NCBI RefSeq assembly: GCF_014201655.1
Contig: NZ_JACHEX010000001.1
Span: 62,001 to 126,000, forward strand
Reading direction: 5' to 3'
Length of the DNA: 64,000 nt
Source: Thermosipho japonicus
GTDB taxonomy: Bacteria > Thermotogota > Thermotogae > Thermotogales > Fervidobacteriaceae
Part shown: positions 1 through 8,931 of the stretch, in pieces
Numbering within the stretch: the stretch's first letter is position 1
Layout of the letters: each line of letters opens with the position of its first letter
Program-made: the position numbers and the translations under genes
The notes under the pieces: model-generated
Databases searched by the model: none
Told to the model about the DNA's origin: nothing
What the model saw: only the letters and a program-made list of their open reading frames with translations

Positions 1-19
1 TTATTTCTTCTTTTTTCAT
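1..19 (-). CDS. Start of next gene downstream of fabF (partial, cut by window edge)
   Basis: An ATG at 19 begins an open frame reading M-K-K-E-E-I to the window edge. It lies two bases after the fabF stop. A GGGAGG Shine-Dalgarno stretch inside the end of fabF sits about 8 bases upstream of this ATG. That fits a translationally coupled downstream gene of the same operon. Only six codons are visible, so no function can be given. Confidence 0.5.
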
Positions 20-21
20 TA

Positions 22-1248
22 TTAATACCTCCCAACAACGATCGAAGCATTATGACCACCAAAACCAAATGAATTTTTAAGAAAATTATTAATCTTTACT
101 TCTCTAGTTTCTTTAACTAAATTTAATTTTGAAGCAATTTCATCAGATTTCTCAAGATTTGGCATTCCATGTACAAACCCTTCATTCATTTCTAATATTG
201 CTGCAATTGTTTCTATAGCACCTGCTGCTCCTAATAAATGTCCAGTTAAAGCCTTAGTTGAATTGACCAATAAATTATTCCTTTCTCCAAAAACATTCAA
301 AATTGCTTGAGCTTCAAGTTCATCACCAACTGGTGTACTTGTGGCATGACAGCTTACAAGATCAATTTCATCCGGAGAAAGGTTTGCATCTTTTAATGAT
401 TGAAGCATTACTGATGTAGAACCTTTTGATTGAGGATCAGGAGCACTAAAATGATAAGCATCATCGTTCATTCCAAAACCCTTAACTTGGGCTAATATAT
501 TTGCATTTCTCTTTTTAGCAAATTCTTCGGATTCTAAAATTAGTATTCCGGCTCCTTCTGCCATTACAAAACCATCTCTTTCAACATCAAATGGCCTAGA
601 AGCTTTTTTCGGCTCATCATTCCTTGTAGACAAAGCTTTCATAGCTGCAAAACCAGCTATTGGAAGCGGAGCAATAGTAGCTTCTGCACCACCTACAACA
701 GCTACATCCACATAGCCGTGCCTTATTAAAAGTGCTCCCAAAGCAATCGCATGAACCGAACTTGCACAAGCACTAACAACTGAAAAATTAGGTCCTTTTA
801 GTTTATAATTCATTGCAACAACACCACTTGCCATATTTGAAAGTATCATTGGGATCATAAATGGACTAACTCTATTTGCACCCCGTTCTTTGAAAACATC
901 ATTTTGTTTATCGAGAGTTATAAATCCTCCCATGCCACTTGCCACTATCACCGCAACCCTTTCTTCTATCCCTTCAAAATTGATCTTCGAGTTTTCAATA
1001 GCCTCTTTTGCAGCAGCAAGTGCAAACTGAGTATACCTATCAATACGTTTAGATAATTTTTTGTCAATGTATTCTTCTGGCACGAAACCTTTTACTTCTC
1101 CAGCAATTTTTACAGGTAAATTTTCAGCATCAAAACTTGAAATTTTATCTATTCCTATATGCATTTTTTTCAGATTTTCAGAAAACTCGGAAATATTTTT
1201 CCCAAGTGGATTTATGGTCCCCATTCCAGTTATAACTACTCTCTTCAC
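22..1248 (-). CDS. fabF: Beta-ketoacyl-ACP synthase II (FabF)
   Basis: This enzyme condenses malonyl-ACP with a growing acyl-ACP during cytoplasmic fatty acid elongation. The 408-residue length is normal for KAS II. The active-site cysteine is C162, in VVSACASS. The two histidines follow in CHATSTPVGDELEA (about residue 300) and in TGHLLGAAGAIE (about 336). The glycine-rich C-terminal motif FGFGGHNAS is also present. The ATG at 1248 follows a clear AGGAGGTG. It has its own promoter, and a further gene starts two bases after its stop. No other fab genes are in the window. Confidence 0.97.
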   Translation of the reverse strand: MKRVVITGMGTINPLGKNISEFSENLKKMHIGIDKISSFDAENLPVKIAGEVKGFVPEEYIDKKLSKRIDRYTQFALAAAKEAIENSKINFEGIEERVAVIVASGMGGFITLDKQNDVFKERGANRVSPFMIPMILSNMASGVVAMNYKLKGPNFSVVSACASSVHAIALGALLIRHGYVDVAVVGGAEATIAPLPIAGFAAMKALSTRNDEPKKASRPFDVERDGFVMAEGAGILILESEEFAKKRNANILAQVKGFGMNDDAYHFSAPDPQSKGSTSVMLQSLKDANLSPDEIDLVSCHATSTPVGDELEAQAILNVFGERNNLLVNSTKALTGHLLGAAGAIETIAAILEMNEGFVHGMPNLEKSDEIASKLNLVKETREVKINNFLKNSFGFGGHNASIVVGRY

Positions 1249-1282
1249 ATTTACACCTCCTATTAATATTTTTACAAGTAAA

Positions 1283-1311
1283 ATTATATCAGTTTAACTT
1301 TTTTAAGTCAA
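1283..1311 (-). promoter_or_regulatory. Promoter of fabF
   Basis: On the minus strand the -35 hexamer TTGACT (1306-1311) and the -10 hexamer TATAAT (1283-1288) are separated by exactly 17 bases. TGA precedes the -10, giving an extended -10 element. This is the best match to a housekeeping promoter on a protein gene in the window. Confidence 0.8.
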
Positions 1312-1422
1312 GCAAACTTATTATCCATTTATTTATCAACAACTGCGAAATTAGTTACACTAATCTTAACACAAATAACGGAATTTAAAAATATTGAAAA
1401 GCTATTTATATAAGAACATTCG

Positions 1423-1431
1423 TGGTATAAT
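1423..1431 (+). promoter_or_regulatory. Extended -10 promoter of the ricT-fliD operon
   Basis: TGGTATAAT lies 34 bases upstream of the ricT ATG. No good -35 hexamer occurs at 16-18 bases; a TTGAAA at 1394-1399 is 26 bases away and is too far. It probably drives the long plus-strand run that ends at 12388. Confidence 0.6.
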
Positions 1432-1464
1432 TTTATAAGAAAAAAATTTTAGGAGGAAAAAAAG

Positions 1465-2349
1465 ATGGAATTAACAGCTGAGGTATACGGTGTAGAATTG
1501 ATACCTATGGGACCAATAATTTATTATACTGAAAATGGCGAAGATATAAAAGTAAATGATACAGTTATTGTTATTAGCGAGTTTGGTTTAGACTATGGAG
1601 TTGTAAGAATTGGTAAAAGGCAAATGAGCATAGATGATATAGGATACGATTTAAAACCAATAATTAGAAAAGCTACTGAAGAAGATTTAGAAACAATTGA
1701 GAAAAATAAAGAAATTGCAAAAAGAGCATTTGAAGTTACAAAACAACTTGTAAAAAAACACGGTCTAAACATGAAGGTTTTACATTCAAAAATGATGGTT
1801 GATGGATCAAGACTCGTTATTTATTTTAGTTCCAAAAACAGAGTAGACTTTAGAGAACTCGTTAAAGATATAGCCAAGGAATTTAAAACAAGGATTGAGC
1901 TTAGGCAAGTTGGTGCCAGAGACGAAATGAAATTCATAAAAGGTTTAGGACTTTGTGGAAAAAAGTCATGCTGTTCTTACTGGCTTAGAAGTTTTGATAG
2001 TATTACTCTAAAACACGCAAAAAGACAACAGATGATGATAAATACTGCAAAAATTACAGGCCCATGTGGTAGACTACTTTGCTGCTTAAAATTCGAATAT
2101 GATTTTTATATTGATGCATTGAAAAACATCCCAGATGAAGGAAGTATGATTAAATATAATGGTAAAGATGCAAAAGTTATTACTGTAAATGTATTTCTAA
2201 AAAAAGTAACAATATATACAAAAGACGGTGAAACAATAGCTCTACCTTTTGAATATTTTAGGGGTGGTAATAATGTGGAAATTGCCCATGGCAGCGGGAA
2301 TAATATTGATCTTGATATCACTGGTAATGTTTCTAATGGAGAAGAGTAA
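1465..2349 (+). CDS. ricT: PSP1 domain protein, RicT/YaaT-like
   Basis: This is a 294-residue PSP1 family protein. In Bacillus the homologue (YaaT/RicT) is part of the RicA-RicF-RicT complex that affects RNase Y-dependent mRNA maturation and carries iron-sulphur clusters. Two cysteine groups are visible: C164, C169 and C170 in LCGKKSCCSYW, then C201, C206 and C207 in GPCGRLLCCLKF. They fit metal or cluster binding. The ATG at 1465 follows AGGAGG. It is the first gene of a long operon. RicA and RicF partners are not seen here, so the role in this organism is inferred from family only. Confidence 0.88.
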   Translation: MELTAEVYGVELIPMGPIIYYTENGEDIKVNDTVIVISEFGLDYGVVRIGKRQMSIDDIGYDLKPIIRKATEEDLETIEKNKEIAKRAFEVTKQLVKKHGLNMKVLHSKMMVDGSRLVIYFSSKNRVDFRELVKDIAKEFKTRIELRQVGARDEMKFIKGLGLCGKKSCCSYWLRSFDSITLKHAKRQQMMINTAKITGPCGRLLCCLKFEYDFYIDALKNIPDEGSMIKYNGKDAKVITVNVFLKKVTIYTKDGETIALPFEYFRGGNNVEIAHGSGNNIDLDITGNVSNGEE

Positions 2350-2473
2350 AATTTTTCCTTTGCCTGGAGATATTGTCATAAAAAGAGGCAATTTTGTCCT
2401 TATTATCCCAATTACAAGCATGATTATACTAAGCATTATTTTAACAATTGTTATGAGTCTTTTCAGAAGGTGA
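2273..2473 (+). CDS. DUF2905 small membrane protein
   Basis: This small protein of 66 residues has two hydrophobic segments flanking the motif LPGDIVIKRGN, which is the hallmark of DUF2905. Its function is unknown. An upstream ATG at 2249 is in frame. I prefer 2273 (MWKLPMAAG) because GGGGTGG lies just before it and because the family normally starts directly with the first membrane helix. The gene overlaps the end of ricT by 77 bases in another frame, and its stop overlaps the ribosome-binding site of tsaE. Confidence 0.8.
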   Translation: MWKLPMAAGIILILISLVMFLMEKSKIFPLPGDIVIKRGNFVLIIPITSMIILSIILTIVMSLFRR

Positions 2474-2478
2474 TACTC

Positions 2479-3000
2479 TTGAAGCTTGATGCATTAGAAC
2501 TAAACGATTTAAAAAAACTATCGAAAATTATCTCAAAATTTTATATTAAGTATCCAGTGAGGTTTCTTTATTTAAACGGGGATCTTGGAACTGGTAAAAC
2601 TACGTTTTCAAAATTTTTTTGTGAAAATTTTGGTGTTGATCCTGATTTAGTAAGTAGTCCAACTTTTTCAATTGTAAACATATACGAAGGTTATAAAACA
2701 ATTTACCATGTAGATTTGTATAGATTAGAAAGTCCTGATGAGCTGTTTTATGTGTTAGAAGAAAATTTCGAAGATGAAGATGGAATATTTTTAATAGAAT
2801 GGAGTAATTTGTTTGAAAACTATTTTACTGAGAAAGGTATAACATTAAATATTTTTCATAGAAATGATGGAAAAAGGAATGTAGAAATAATAATTGATGC
2901 AGAATTTTCTAGTTTAGACTTGATAGAAGATTTAAGGAGGTGGCAACATGACCGAGAAAAAGTTCGAAAAATTGGAAAAGAAAGTAGCAAAATTGAATGA
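2479..3000 (+). CDS. tsaE: tRNA threonylcarbamoyladenosine biosynthesis ATPase TsaE
   Basis: TsaE is the ATPase partner of TsaB and TsaD in making t6A37 on tRNAs that read ANN codons. The Walker A motif GDLGTGKTT lies near residue 35. It is followed by the family motifs SSPTFSIVN, HVDLYR and FLIEWS. I chose the TTG at 2479, which sits five bases after a perfect GGTGAT. A GTG at 2470 would lie inside that site. The end overlaps lon by 53 bases. TsaB, TsaC and TsaD are not in the window. Confidence 0.92.
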   Translation: MKLDALELNDLKKLSKIISKFYIKYPVRFLYLNGDLGTGKTTFSKFFCENFGVDPDLVSSPTFSIVNIYEGYKTIYHVDLYRLESPDELFYVLEENFEDEDGIFLIEWSNLFENYFTEKGITLNIFHRNDGKRNVEIIIDAEFSSLDLIEDLRRWQHDREKVRKIGKESSKIE

Positions 3001-5320
3001 AGAAGAAATAGAGATACCTGATATATTACCTGCTATAGCAATGAGAAGTAACGTTGTAGTTTATCCTAATACTGTAGTACCTTTCTATGTTGGTCGTGAA
3101 AAATCTTTATATGCCCTTGAAGATTCAATGGAAAATTACAAGCAGTTAATTTTTCTTGTTAATCAAAAAGATACTAAGATTGAAGAACCCACAAAAAATG
3201 ATCTATTCAAAGTAGGAACAGTTGCAAGAATAATGCAAATAGGAAAACTCCCCGATGGAACTTTTAAAGTTTTAGTTGAAGGACTTTCAAGAGCAAAATG
3301 GATAAAGTCAGTTGAAGAAAAATATTTTAAATTTGAAATAGAGCTCTTAAAATCAAAATATAGAAAGACGAAAAAATTAATAGCTTTAATGAGAGCTGTA
3401 AGAGATGAAATGCAAAAGTATATCCAATATTCAAGAAAACTTCCTACAGACGCTTTAATGTTTTTGGAAGATATGGAAGATCCTGATATTTTTGCAGATC
3501 TTGCTGCTTCAATTTGTCCAGGAAGTCTTGAAGAAAAACAAGAATTATTAGAAATATTACATCCAGGTAAAAGACTTGAAAAAATCCTAGAACTTTTGTC
3601 TAAAGAAACTGAATTGTTAGAAATTGAACATCAACTCGATCAAAAAGTCAAACAAAGGATTGAAAAATCGCAGAAGGAATATTTTTTAAGAGAAAAACTA
3701 AGGGTAATTAGAGAAGAGCTAGGCGGAGAAGAAGATGCCGAAATAAAAGAAATTGAAGAGAAAATAGAAAAAGGAAATTATCCAGATTTTGTAAAAGAAA
3801 AAGCAAGATTTGAACTTAATAGACTCGAGAAAATGTCCCCCTATTCACCAGAAGCAAATGTTATTCGAAATTATCTTGATTGGATACTTAACTTACCTTG
3901 GAAAGAAAAAAGTGAAGAAAATTTAGATTTAAAAAATGCTCGAGAAATACTCGAGAAATACCATTATGGGTTAAAAGAGCCAAAGCAAAGAATTCTAGAA
4001 TTCCTGGCAACTAGAAAAGTTTCAAAATCAATGAAAGCCCCAATAATTTGTTTTGTTGGACCTCCAGGTGTTGGAAAAACTTCCCTTGGAAGATCAGTTG
4101 CAGAAGCGTTAGGAAGAAAGTTTCTAAGAATGTCTTTGGGAGGTTTAAGAGATGAAGCAGAAATAAGAGGACATAGAAGAACTTACGTAGGAGCTCTTCC
4201 CGGAAGAATAATTCAGCTAATTAGAAAAGCAAGTGTAAAAAACCCAGTTCTTTTGTTAGACGAGATCGACAAAATGGGTATAAGTTTTCAAGGAGATCCT
4301 GCATCAGCTTTATTAGAAGTACTTGACCCTGAGCAAAACAAGGATTTTGTTGATCATTATCTAGAATTGCCTTTTGATTTATCAGAGGTTTTGTTTATAA
4401 CAACTGCTAATACTCTTTACAATATTCCTGATGCCCTCAGAGATAGGATGGAGATAATTGAAATACCAAGCTATACAAATATGGAAAAGTATTATATAGC
4501 AAAAGAATATATTATTCCAAAAGCACTAGGAGAAATTGACATAAAAAAATCTCAAATAATGTTTAGAAATGAAGCAATTAACCATATTATATCTGACTAT
4601 ACTCTTGAACCTGGAGTTAGAGAACTTGAGAGAAAGATTAGGACAATTATTAGAAAAGCTGTCCTTGAGATAGTTGAAGGTAAAAGTAAGGTAGTAATAA
4701 CTGAAAAAAGAGTTAGAGAATTTTTAGGAGCGCCAAAAATACTTGAAGAAAATAAATTGGAAGAACCAACAATAGGTGTTTCAACTGGGCTTGCTTGGAC
4801 TGCATATGGTGGAACAACACTCTTTATTGAAAGTACTTTATTCCCTGGAAAAGGAAATTTAATACTTACGGGAAAATTAGGCGACGTTATGAAAGAATCT
4901 GCTCAAATAGCTCTCAGCCTTACCAAAAAAATTTGTGGAAAAGATTGTATGGATATATTTGAAAAGAACGATATACATATACATGTCCCAGAAGGTGCTG
5001 TTCCAAAAGACGGACCTAGTGCAGGTGTTACAATAGTTACAAGTCTGGTTTCTGCTGTTAAAAAGATCCCTGTTAGAAATGACATTGCTATGACTGGCGA
5101 AATAACACTTAGAGGTAGAGTTCTTCCAGTTGGCGGAATTAAAGAAAAAGTATTAGCTGCATACCGTAAAGGAATTAAAAAAATAATTCTACCATATCAA
5201 AATAGATTTGATATTGAAAAAATACCTGAAGAAGTAAAATCTGATATTAACTTTATCTTTGTAAAGGAAATAGATGAGGTTTTAAAGGAGGCATTAATTT
5301 GTGAAAATAAAGAGTGTTGA
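2948..5320 (+). CDS. lon: ATP-dependent protease La (LonA)
   Basis: Lon degrades misfolded and short-lived proteins in the cytoplasm. The 790 residues show the LonA order: an N-terminal substrate-binding domain (PAIAMRSNVVVYPN), a coiled region, then an AAA+ module. That module has Walker A GPPGVGKTS (about 371) and Walker B LLLDEIDK (about 436). The C-terminal protease domain has the catalytic serine in DGPSAGVT (about 690) and the lysine in GGIKEKVLAA (about 733). The start follows AAGGAGGTGG. The gene overlaps tsaE before it and engB after it, so translation is probably coupled. Confidence 0.98.
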   Translation: MTEKKFEKLEKKVAKLNEEEIEIPDILPAIAMRSNVVVYPNTVVPFYVGREKSLYALEDSMENYKQLIFLVNQKDTKIEEPTKNDLFKVGTVARIMQIGKLPDGTFKVLVEGLSRAKWIKSVEEKYFKFEIELLKSKYRKTKKLIALMRAVRDEMQKYIQYSRKLPTDALMFLEDMEDPDIFADLAASICPGSLEEKQELLEILHPGKRLEKILELLSKETELLEIEHQLDQKVKQRIEKSQKEYFLREKLRVIREELGGEEDAEIKEIEEKIEKGNYPDFVKEKARFELNRLEKMSPYSPEANVIRNYLDWILNLPWKEKSEENLDLKNAREILEKYHYGLKEPKQRILEFLATRKVSKSMKAPIICFVGPPGVGKTSLGRSVAEALGRKFLRMSLGGLRDEAEIRGHRRTYVGALPGRIIQLIRKASVKNPVLLLDEIDKMGISFQGDPASALLEVLDPEQNKDFVDHYLELPFDLSEVLFITTANTLYNIPDALRDRMEIIEIPSYTNMEKYYIAKEYIIPKALGEIDIKKSQIMFRNEAINHIISDYTLEPGVRELERKIRTIIRKAVLEIVEGKSKVVITEKRVREFLGAPKILEENKLEEPTIGVSTGLAWTAYGGTTLFIESTLFPGKGNLILTGKLGDVMKESAQIALSLTKKICGKDCMDIFEKNDIHIHVPEGAVPKDGPSAGVTIVTSLVSAVKKIPVRNDIAMTGEITLRGRVLPVGGIKEKVLAAYRKGIKKIILPYQNRFDIEKIPEEVKSDINFIFVKEIDEVLKEALICENKEC

Positions 5321-5885
5321 ACTTGTAAAAACTATATATAAAAGTAATGATAAGTATCCAGAATCATTAAATGGAGAATTTGTATTTGTAGGTAGATCGA
5401 ATGTTGGTAAATCAACACTTTTAAACATTTTAACTGGTAGAAATATAGCAAAAACAAGTAAAAAACCAGGAAAAACAGCCTCTATAAATTTTTACAAAAT
5501 AAATAATTCATTTTATTTTGTTGACTTGCCTGGATATGGCTATGCAAAAGTTTCTGTAGAAGAAAGAGCGCGTTGGCGAAAAATAATTGAAAATTATTTT
5601 TCAAAAAGAGCTTGGAATATAAAATTAGTCTTTGTTTTAATTGACGGCAGGCATGAACTTCAAAAAAATGATGAAATATTACTCGAATGGTTGAAAGAAT
5701 TAGAATTAGATTTTGCAATTGTTTTGACTAAAATGGATAAATTGAAAAATTCTGAGAGGGCTAAAATGATTAGGTATTATAATGATCTTTACGGAGAAAA
5801 TTATACCATTATTCCATACTCTGCTGTTACAAGAGAAGGAATAGACAAAATTTATGAATTAATAGAAATATTTGGAGGTGTTTGA
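5301..5885 (+). CDS. engB: Ribosome biogenesis GTPase EngB/YsxC
   Basis: This small GTPase of 194 residues is needed for late large-subunit assembly. All G motifs are visible: G1 GRSNVGKST (about 31-39), G3 DLPGYGYA, G4 TKMDK and G5 SAVTREG. The start is GTG at 5301, preceded by AAAGGAGG inside the end of lon, with a 20-base overlap. The lon-engB pairing is also found in several other bacteria. Confidence 0.96.
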   Translation: MKIKSVELVKTIYKSNDKYPESLNGEFVFVGRSNVGKSTLLNILTGRNIAKTSKKPGKTASINFYKINNSFYFVDLPGYGYAKVSVEERARWRKIIENYFSKRAWNIKLVFVLIDGRHELQKNDEILLEWLKELELDFAIVLTKMDKLKNSERAKMIRYYNDLYGENYTIIPYSAVTREGIDKIYELIEIFGGV

Positions 5886-5886
5886 A

Positions 5887-7518
5887 TTGATTAGGGAAGT
5901 TATAAATGAGCGTTTAGAAAGTATTTTACGTGAAGAAGGTTTCGAATATCAATTTAACGTTGAAATCCCTGATGAAAATTTCGGAGACTATTCAACAAAT
6001 ATAGCGCTTATAGGAAGTAAGCATTTTAAAAAACCTCCAAGAGAGGTTGCAAAATTGTTTGTCGACAAGCTTTCAAAAGAGTCCATTTTTTCTGAAGTTA
6101 CAATTGCCGGCCCTGGCTTCATAAATTTTAGAATATCAAAAGATTTCTATCTTAGCATTCTTTCAGAAATAATAAAAAAGGAAAAGGCATACTGGAAAGT
6201 TCAAAAAAATAATAAAAAAATACAATTAGAGTATGGTAGCGCAAATCCAACTGGTCCGTTTACAGTGGGCCATGGAAGACAAATTGTTATAGGAGATGTT
6301 CTTGGTAATGTACTAGAATTTCTTGGATATGATGTAACAAAAGAAATGTATATTAATGATGCTGGAAGACAAATAAGACTCTTAGGAAGGTCCTTATGGG
6401 TTAGATACAATGAATTGTTCGGAAAAGAATATGAACTTCCAGAGGATGGCTATAGAGGAAATTATTTGATAGATTTTGCTAAGAAACTTAAAGATGAAAT
6501 CGGAGATAAATATGTGGAAAAATGGGATAGTGAAATTGAAAAATTTTTCATGAACTACTCTGTTGAAAATATCTTAAAAACCATGGATGATACCTTATCA
6601 ATGCTTGATTGTGGCTTTGATTCCAAAGTTAGGGAAAGCTTTGTAATAGAAAAAGGTTATGTAGATCTTGTTCTTAATAAGTTTAAAGAAAAGAATATGA
6701 TTTATGAAAAAGACGGTGCAGTTTGGTTAAAAGTTTCAAAAATAATAAACGAAAATGATAAAGTTTTAATTAGAAGTGATGGAACATATACCTATTTCTT
6801 AACTGATATTGCTTACCATTACTACAAATTTACTAGGGGATATGACAAAGTATACGACATTTTTGGAAGCGACCATCACGGACATATTCCGAGAATGATT
6901 GCAGCTATGAAATTATTAGATATTGATGAAAATTTTGTCCACTTTATACTTCATCAATTTGTAACTTTAAAGAGGAATAATGAAATAGTAAAAATGAGCA
7001 CTAGAGCAGGAAATTTTATTACACTTGATGAGTTAATAAAAGAAGTTGGTAAAGATGCAACAAGATACTTTTTTGCTATGAACGATGTAAATACACATCT
7101 TATTTTCGACCTTGAACTTGCAAAATCGAAATCAAATGATAATCCTGTATACTATGTACAATATGCATATGCAAGAATCAACAGTATTTTTGAAAAAGCA
7201 AAAGAAAAAGATATAGATTTTAAAATTTTAGAAAATATTGAACTTTTGGAAAATGAACATGAAATGAGTATAATAAAAATGATGGATGAATTTATCTACT
7301 CACTATATCAAGTTGAAGAAAAATTTTCACCCCATTACTTAACAAATTACCTATTTAGTTTGTCAGAAAAATTCCATAGCTATTATTCAAAATACAAAAT
7401 TTTAGATGAAGAAAATAAATCACTGTCAAATGCAAGAATGAACCTTATTTTTGCCTTAAAAAATGTATTTGAAATTTCCTTCGAACTTCTTGGAATAAGT
7501 GCACCTGAAAAAATGTAG
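5887..7518 (+). CDS. argS: Arginyl-tRNA synthetase
   Basis: This class I synthetase charges tRNA-Arg. It has an N-terminal Add-1 domain with GDYSTNIAL, the HIGH-type motif in NPTGPFTVGHGR (about 120-131), and the KMSK-equivalent KMSTRAGN near residue 355. The C-terminal helical anticodon-binding domain ends in ALKNVFEISFELLGI. I place the start at TTG 5887, six bases after the GGAGGTG that lies in the end of engB. A TTG at 5872 would precede that site. The two genes are separated by one base. Confidence 0.97.
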   Translation: MIREVINERLESILREEGFEYQFNVEIPDENFGDYSTNIALIGSKHFKKPPREVAKLFVDKLSKESIFSEVTIAGPGFINFRISKDFYLSILSEIIKKEKAYWKVQKNNKKIQLEYGSANPTGPFTVGHGRQIVIGDVLGNVLEFLGYDVTKEMYINDAGRQIRLLGRSLWVRYNELFGKEYELPEDGYRGNYLIDFAKKLKDEIGDKYVEKWDSEIEKFFMNYSVENILKTMDDTLSMLDCGFDSKVRESFVIEKGYVDLVLNKFKEKNMIYEKDGAVWLKVSKIINENDKVLIRSDGTYTYFLTDIAYHYYKFTRGYDKVYDIFGSDHHGHIPRMIAAMKLLDIDENFVHFILHQFVTLKRNNEIVKMSTRAGNFITLDELIKEVGKDATRYFFAMNDVNTHLIFDLELAKSKSNDNPVYYVQYAYARINSIFEKAKEKDIDFKILENIELLENEHEMSIIKMMDEFIYSLYQVEEKFSPHYLTNYLFSLSEKFHSYYSKYKILDEENKSLSNARMNLIFALKNVFEISFELLGISAPEKM

Positions 7519-7529
7519 AAGGTGATAAT

Positions 7530-8927
7530 TTGAACTTAGATCTTCTTTTTTCATCTTTTATGCATGAAATTGGGAAAGCTACAAGCGAAATGGAAATTTA
7601 CAAAGCATTATTAAACTCTGTTAAAAGTGTTCTAAAGTATGAAAAAGCTCTTGTAATGAAAGAAGATGAAGTAGTTTATTATGAACCAGAAATGTTAGAC
7701 ATTCATAAATTTGAAGATTATATTGCTTGGATAAAGCAAAGACTTTTACCGGCTTTTTTTTCAGAAGAAGATGAATTTATTGGAATAATTCCAATTGTAA
7801 AACAAAATAAACTTTTGGGAGTAATTTTGTTACTAACTAAAAATGAGCCAAATAACGAAATATTAAATTTACTACAAACATTTGCTTTTCTTACAGGTGT
7901 CACTGTAGAAAATTTAATATTACTTGACCAAATAAAAAAGTCAGAAAAATTTATGTCAGATGTTTTAAATTCAATTAAAGAAGGTATTTTTGTTTTAAAC
8001 GAAGAGGGAAAGATAGAATTTTTAAACGATTTTGCAAAGGAAATATTGGATTTGGATCCTCACATTAATGAATTTTTGAAATCAGCAATAAATGATGAAA
8101 GAAAAATTTTAACTAAAGAATTTAATAGTCACTATTATACGGTAGTTAAGGTTAAATTTAATTTTTCAAATGAAACAAAATATGTTGTTACTTTCAATAA
8201 TGTAACTTATGAAATTGAATTAGAAAAACTAAAACAACTAGACAAGATGAAAACAGAATTTGTCGCAAACATCTCCCATGAACTTAGAACTCCTCTAACT
8301 GCAATTAAAGCATACACGGAAACATTACTTAATATGGAAGTCGATAGAGAAAGCCAAAGAGAATTCCTTGAAACGGTTTATGAACAGAGTGAAAGATTAG
8401 AAAGCCTATTGAATGATTTGTTAGACTTTACTTTAATCGAATCTGGAACAATGGAACTTGAATATAGTGAATTTGATTTGTGTGAATTAATTAAAGAAGT
8501 AGTTGAAAACTTGAAACAACTAGCTGAAAAATACAATGTAAAAATTAATGTAAATTGTGAAAGTGTTTTTATATCCGCTGACAAAAGAAGAATTAAACAA
8601 GCAATACATAATTTAGTTGATAATAGCATAAAATTTTCGGATAAATCTAAAGAGGAAAGATACGTAAATATATCAGTTAAAAAGAAAGAAGAAAATTTAA
8701 GTATAATTATTGAGGATAACGGAATAGGAATTTCACAAGAGGACAAAGAAAAAATATTTGAGAAATTCTATAGAGGGGATAGAAGTCTAACATACGAAGT
8801 TCCAGGAACAGGTCTGGGGTTAACTATAGTTCAGGAAATAATTAAACTTCACGGGGGAAAAATAAATGTATATAGCACTTTAGGAAAAGGTACAACGTTT
8901 GAATTAGTTATCCCTTATAGGAAGTGA
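7530..8927 (+). CDS. Soluble sensor histidine kinase, HK853-like
   Basis: This is a two-component sensor kinase. Residues 1-135 look like a GAF-type domain, about 140-225 a PAS-like domain, then HisKA with phospho-acceptor H250 in ANISHELRTPLTA. HATPase_c follows with N box LVDNSIKFSDK, G1 DNGIGIS and G2 GTGLGLTI. The catalytic core strongly resembles T. maritima HK853 as I remember it. I see no membrane segment, so it should sense a cytoplasmic signal. No response regulator is adjacent; one lies at 26631-27284 in another operon. TTG start, perfect GGTGAT upstream. Confidence 0.93.
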   Translation: MNLDLLFSSFMHEIGKATSEMEIYKALLNSVKSVLKYEKALVMKEDEVVYYEPEMLDIHKFEDYIAWIKQRLLPAFFSEEDEFIGIIPIVKQNKLLGVILLLTKNEPNNEILNLLQTFAFLTGVTVENLILLDQIKKSEKFMSDVLNSIKEGIFVLNEEGKIEFLNDFAKEILDLDPHINEFLKSAINDERKILTKEFNSHYYTVVKVKFNFSNETKYVVTFNNVTYEIELEKLKQLDKMKTEFVANISHELRTPLTAIKAYTETLLNMEVDRESQREFLETVYEQSERLESLLNDLLDFTLIESGTMELEYSEFDLCELIKEVVENLKQLAEKYNVKINVNCESVFISADKRRIKQAIHNLVDNSIKFSDKSKEERYVNISVKKKEENLSIIIEDNGIGISQEDKEKIFEKFYRGDRSLTYEVPGTGLGLTIVQEIIKLHGGKINVYSTLGKGTTFELVIPYRK

Positions 8928-8931
8928 TAAA

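Noticed and set aside
1394..1431. TTGAAA at 1394 as the -35 of the ricT promoter
   Set aside because: The spacing to TATAAT is 26 bases, too long for a sigma-70 promoter.
2249..2272. Upstream ATG 2249 as start of the DUF2905 gene
   Set aside because: It lacks a ribosome-binding site and adds residues not usual for the family; 2273 has GGGGTGG before it.
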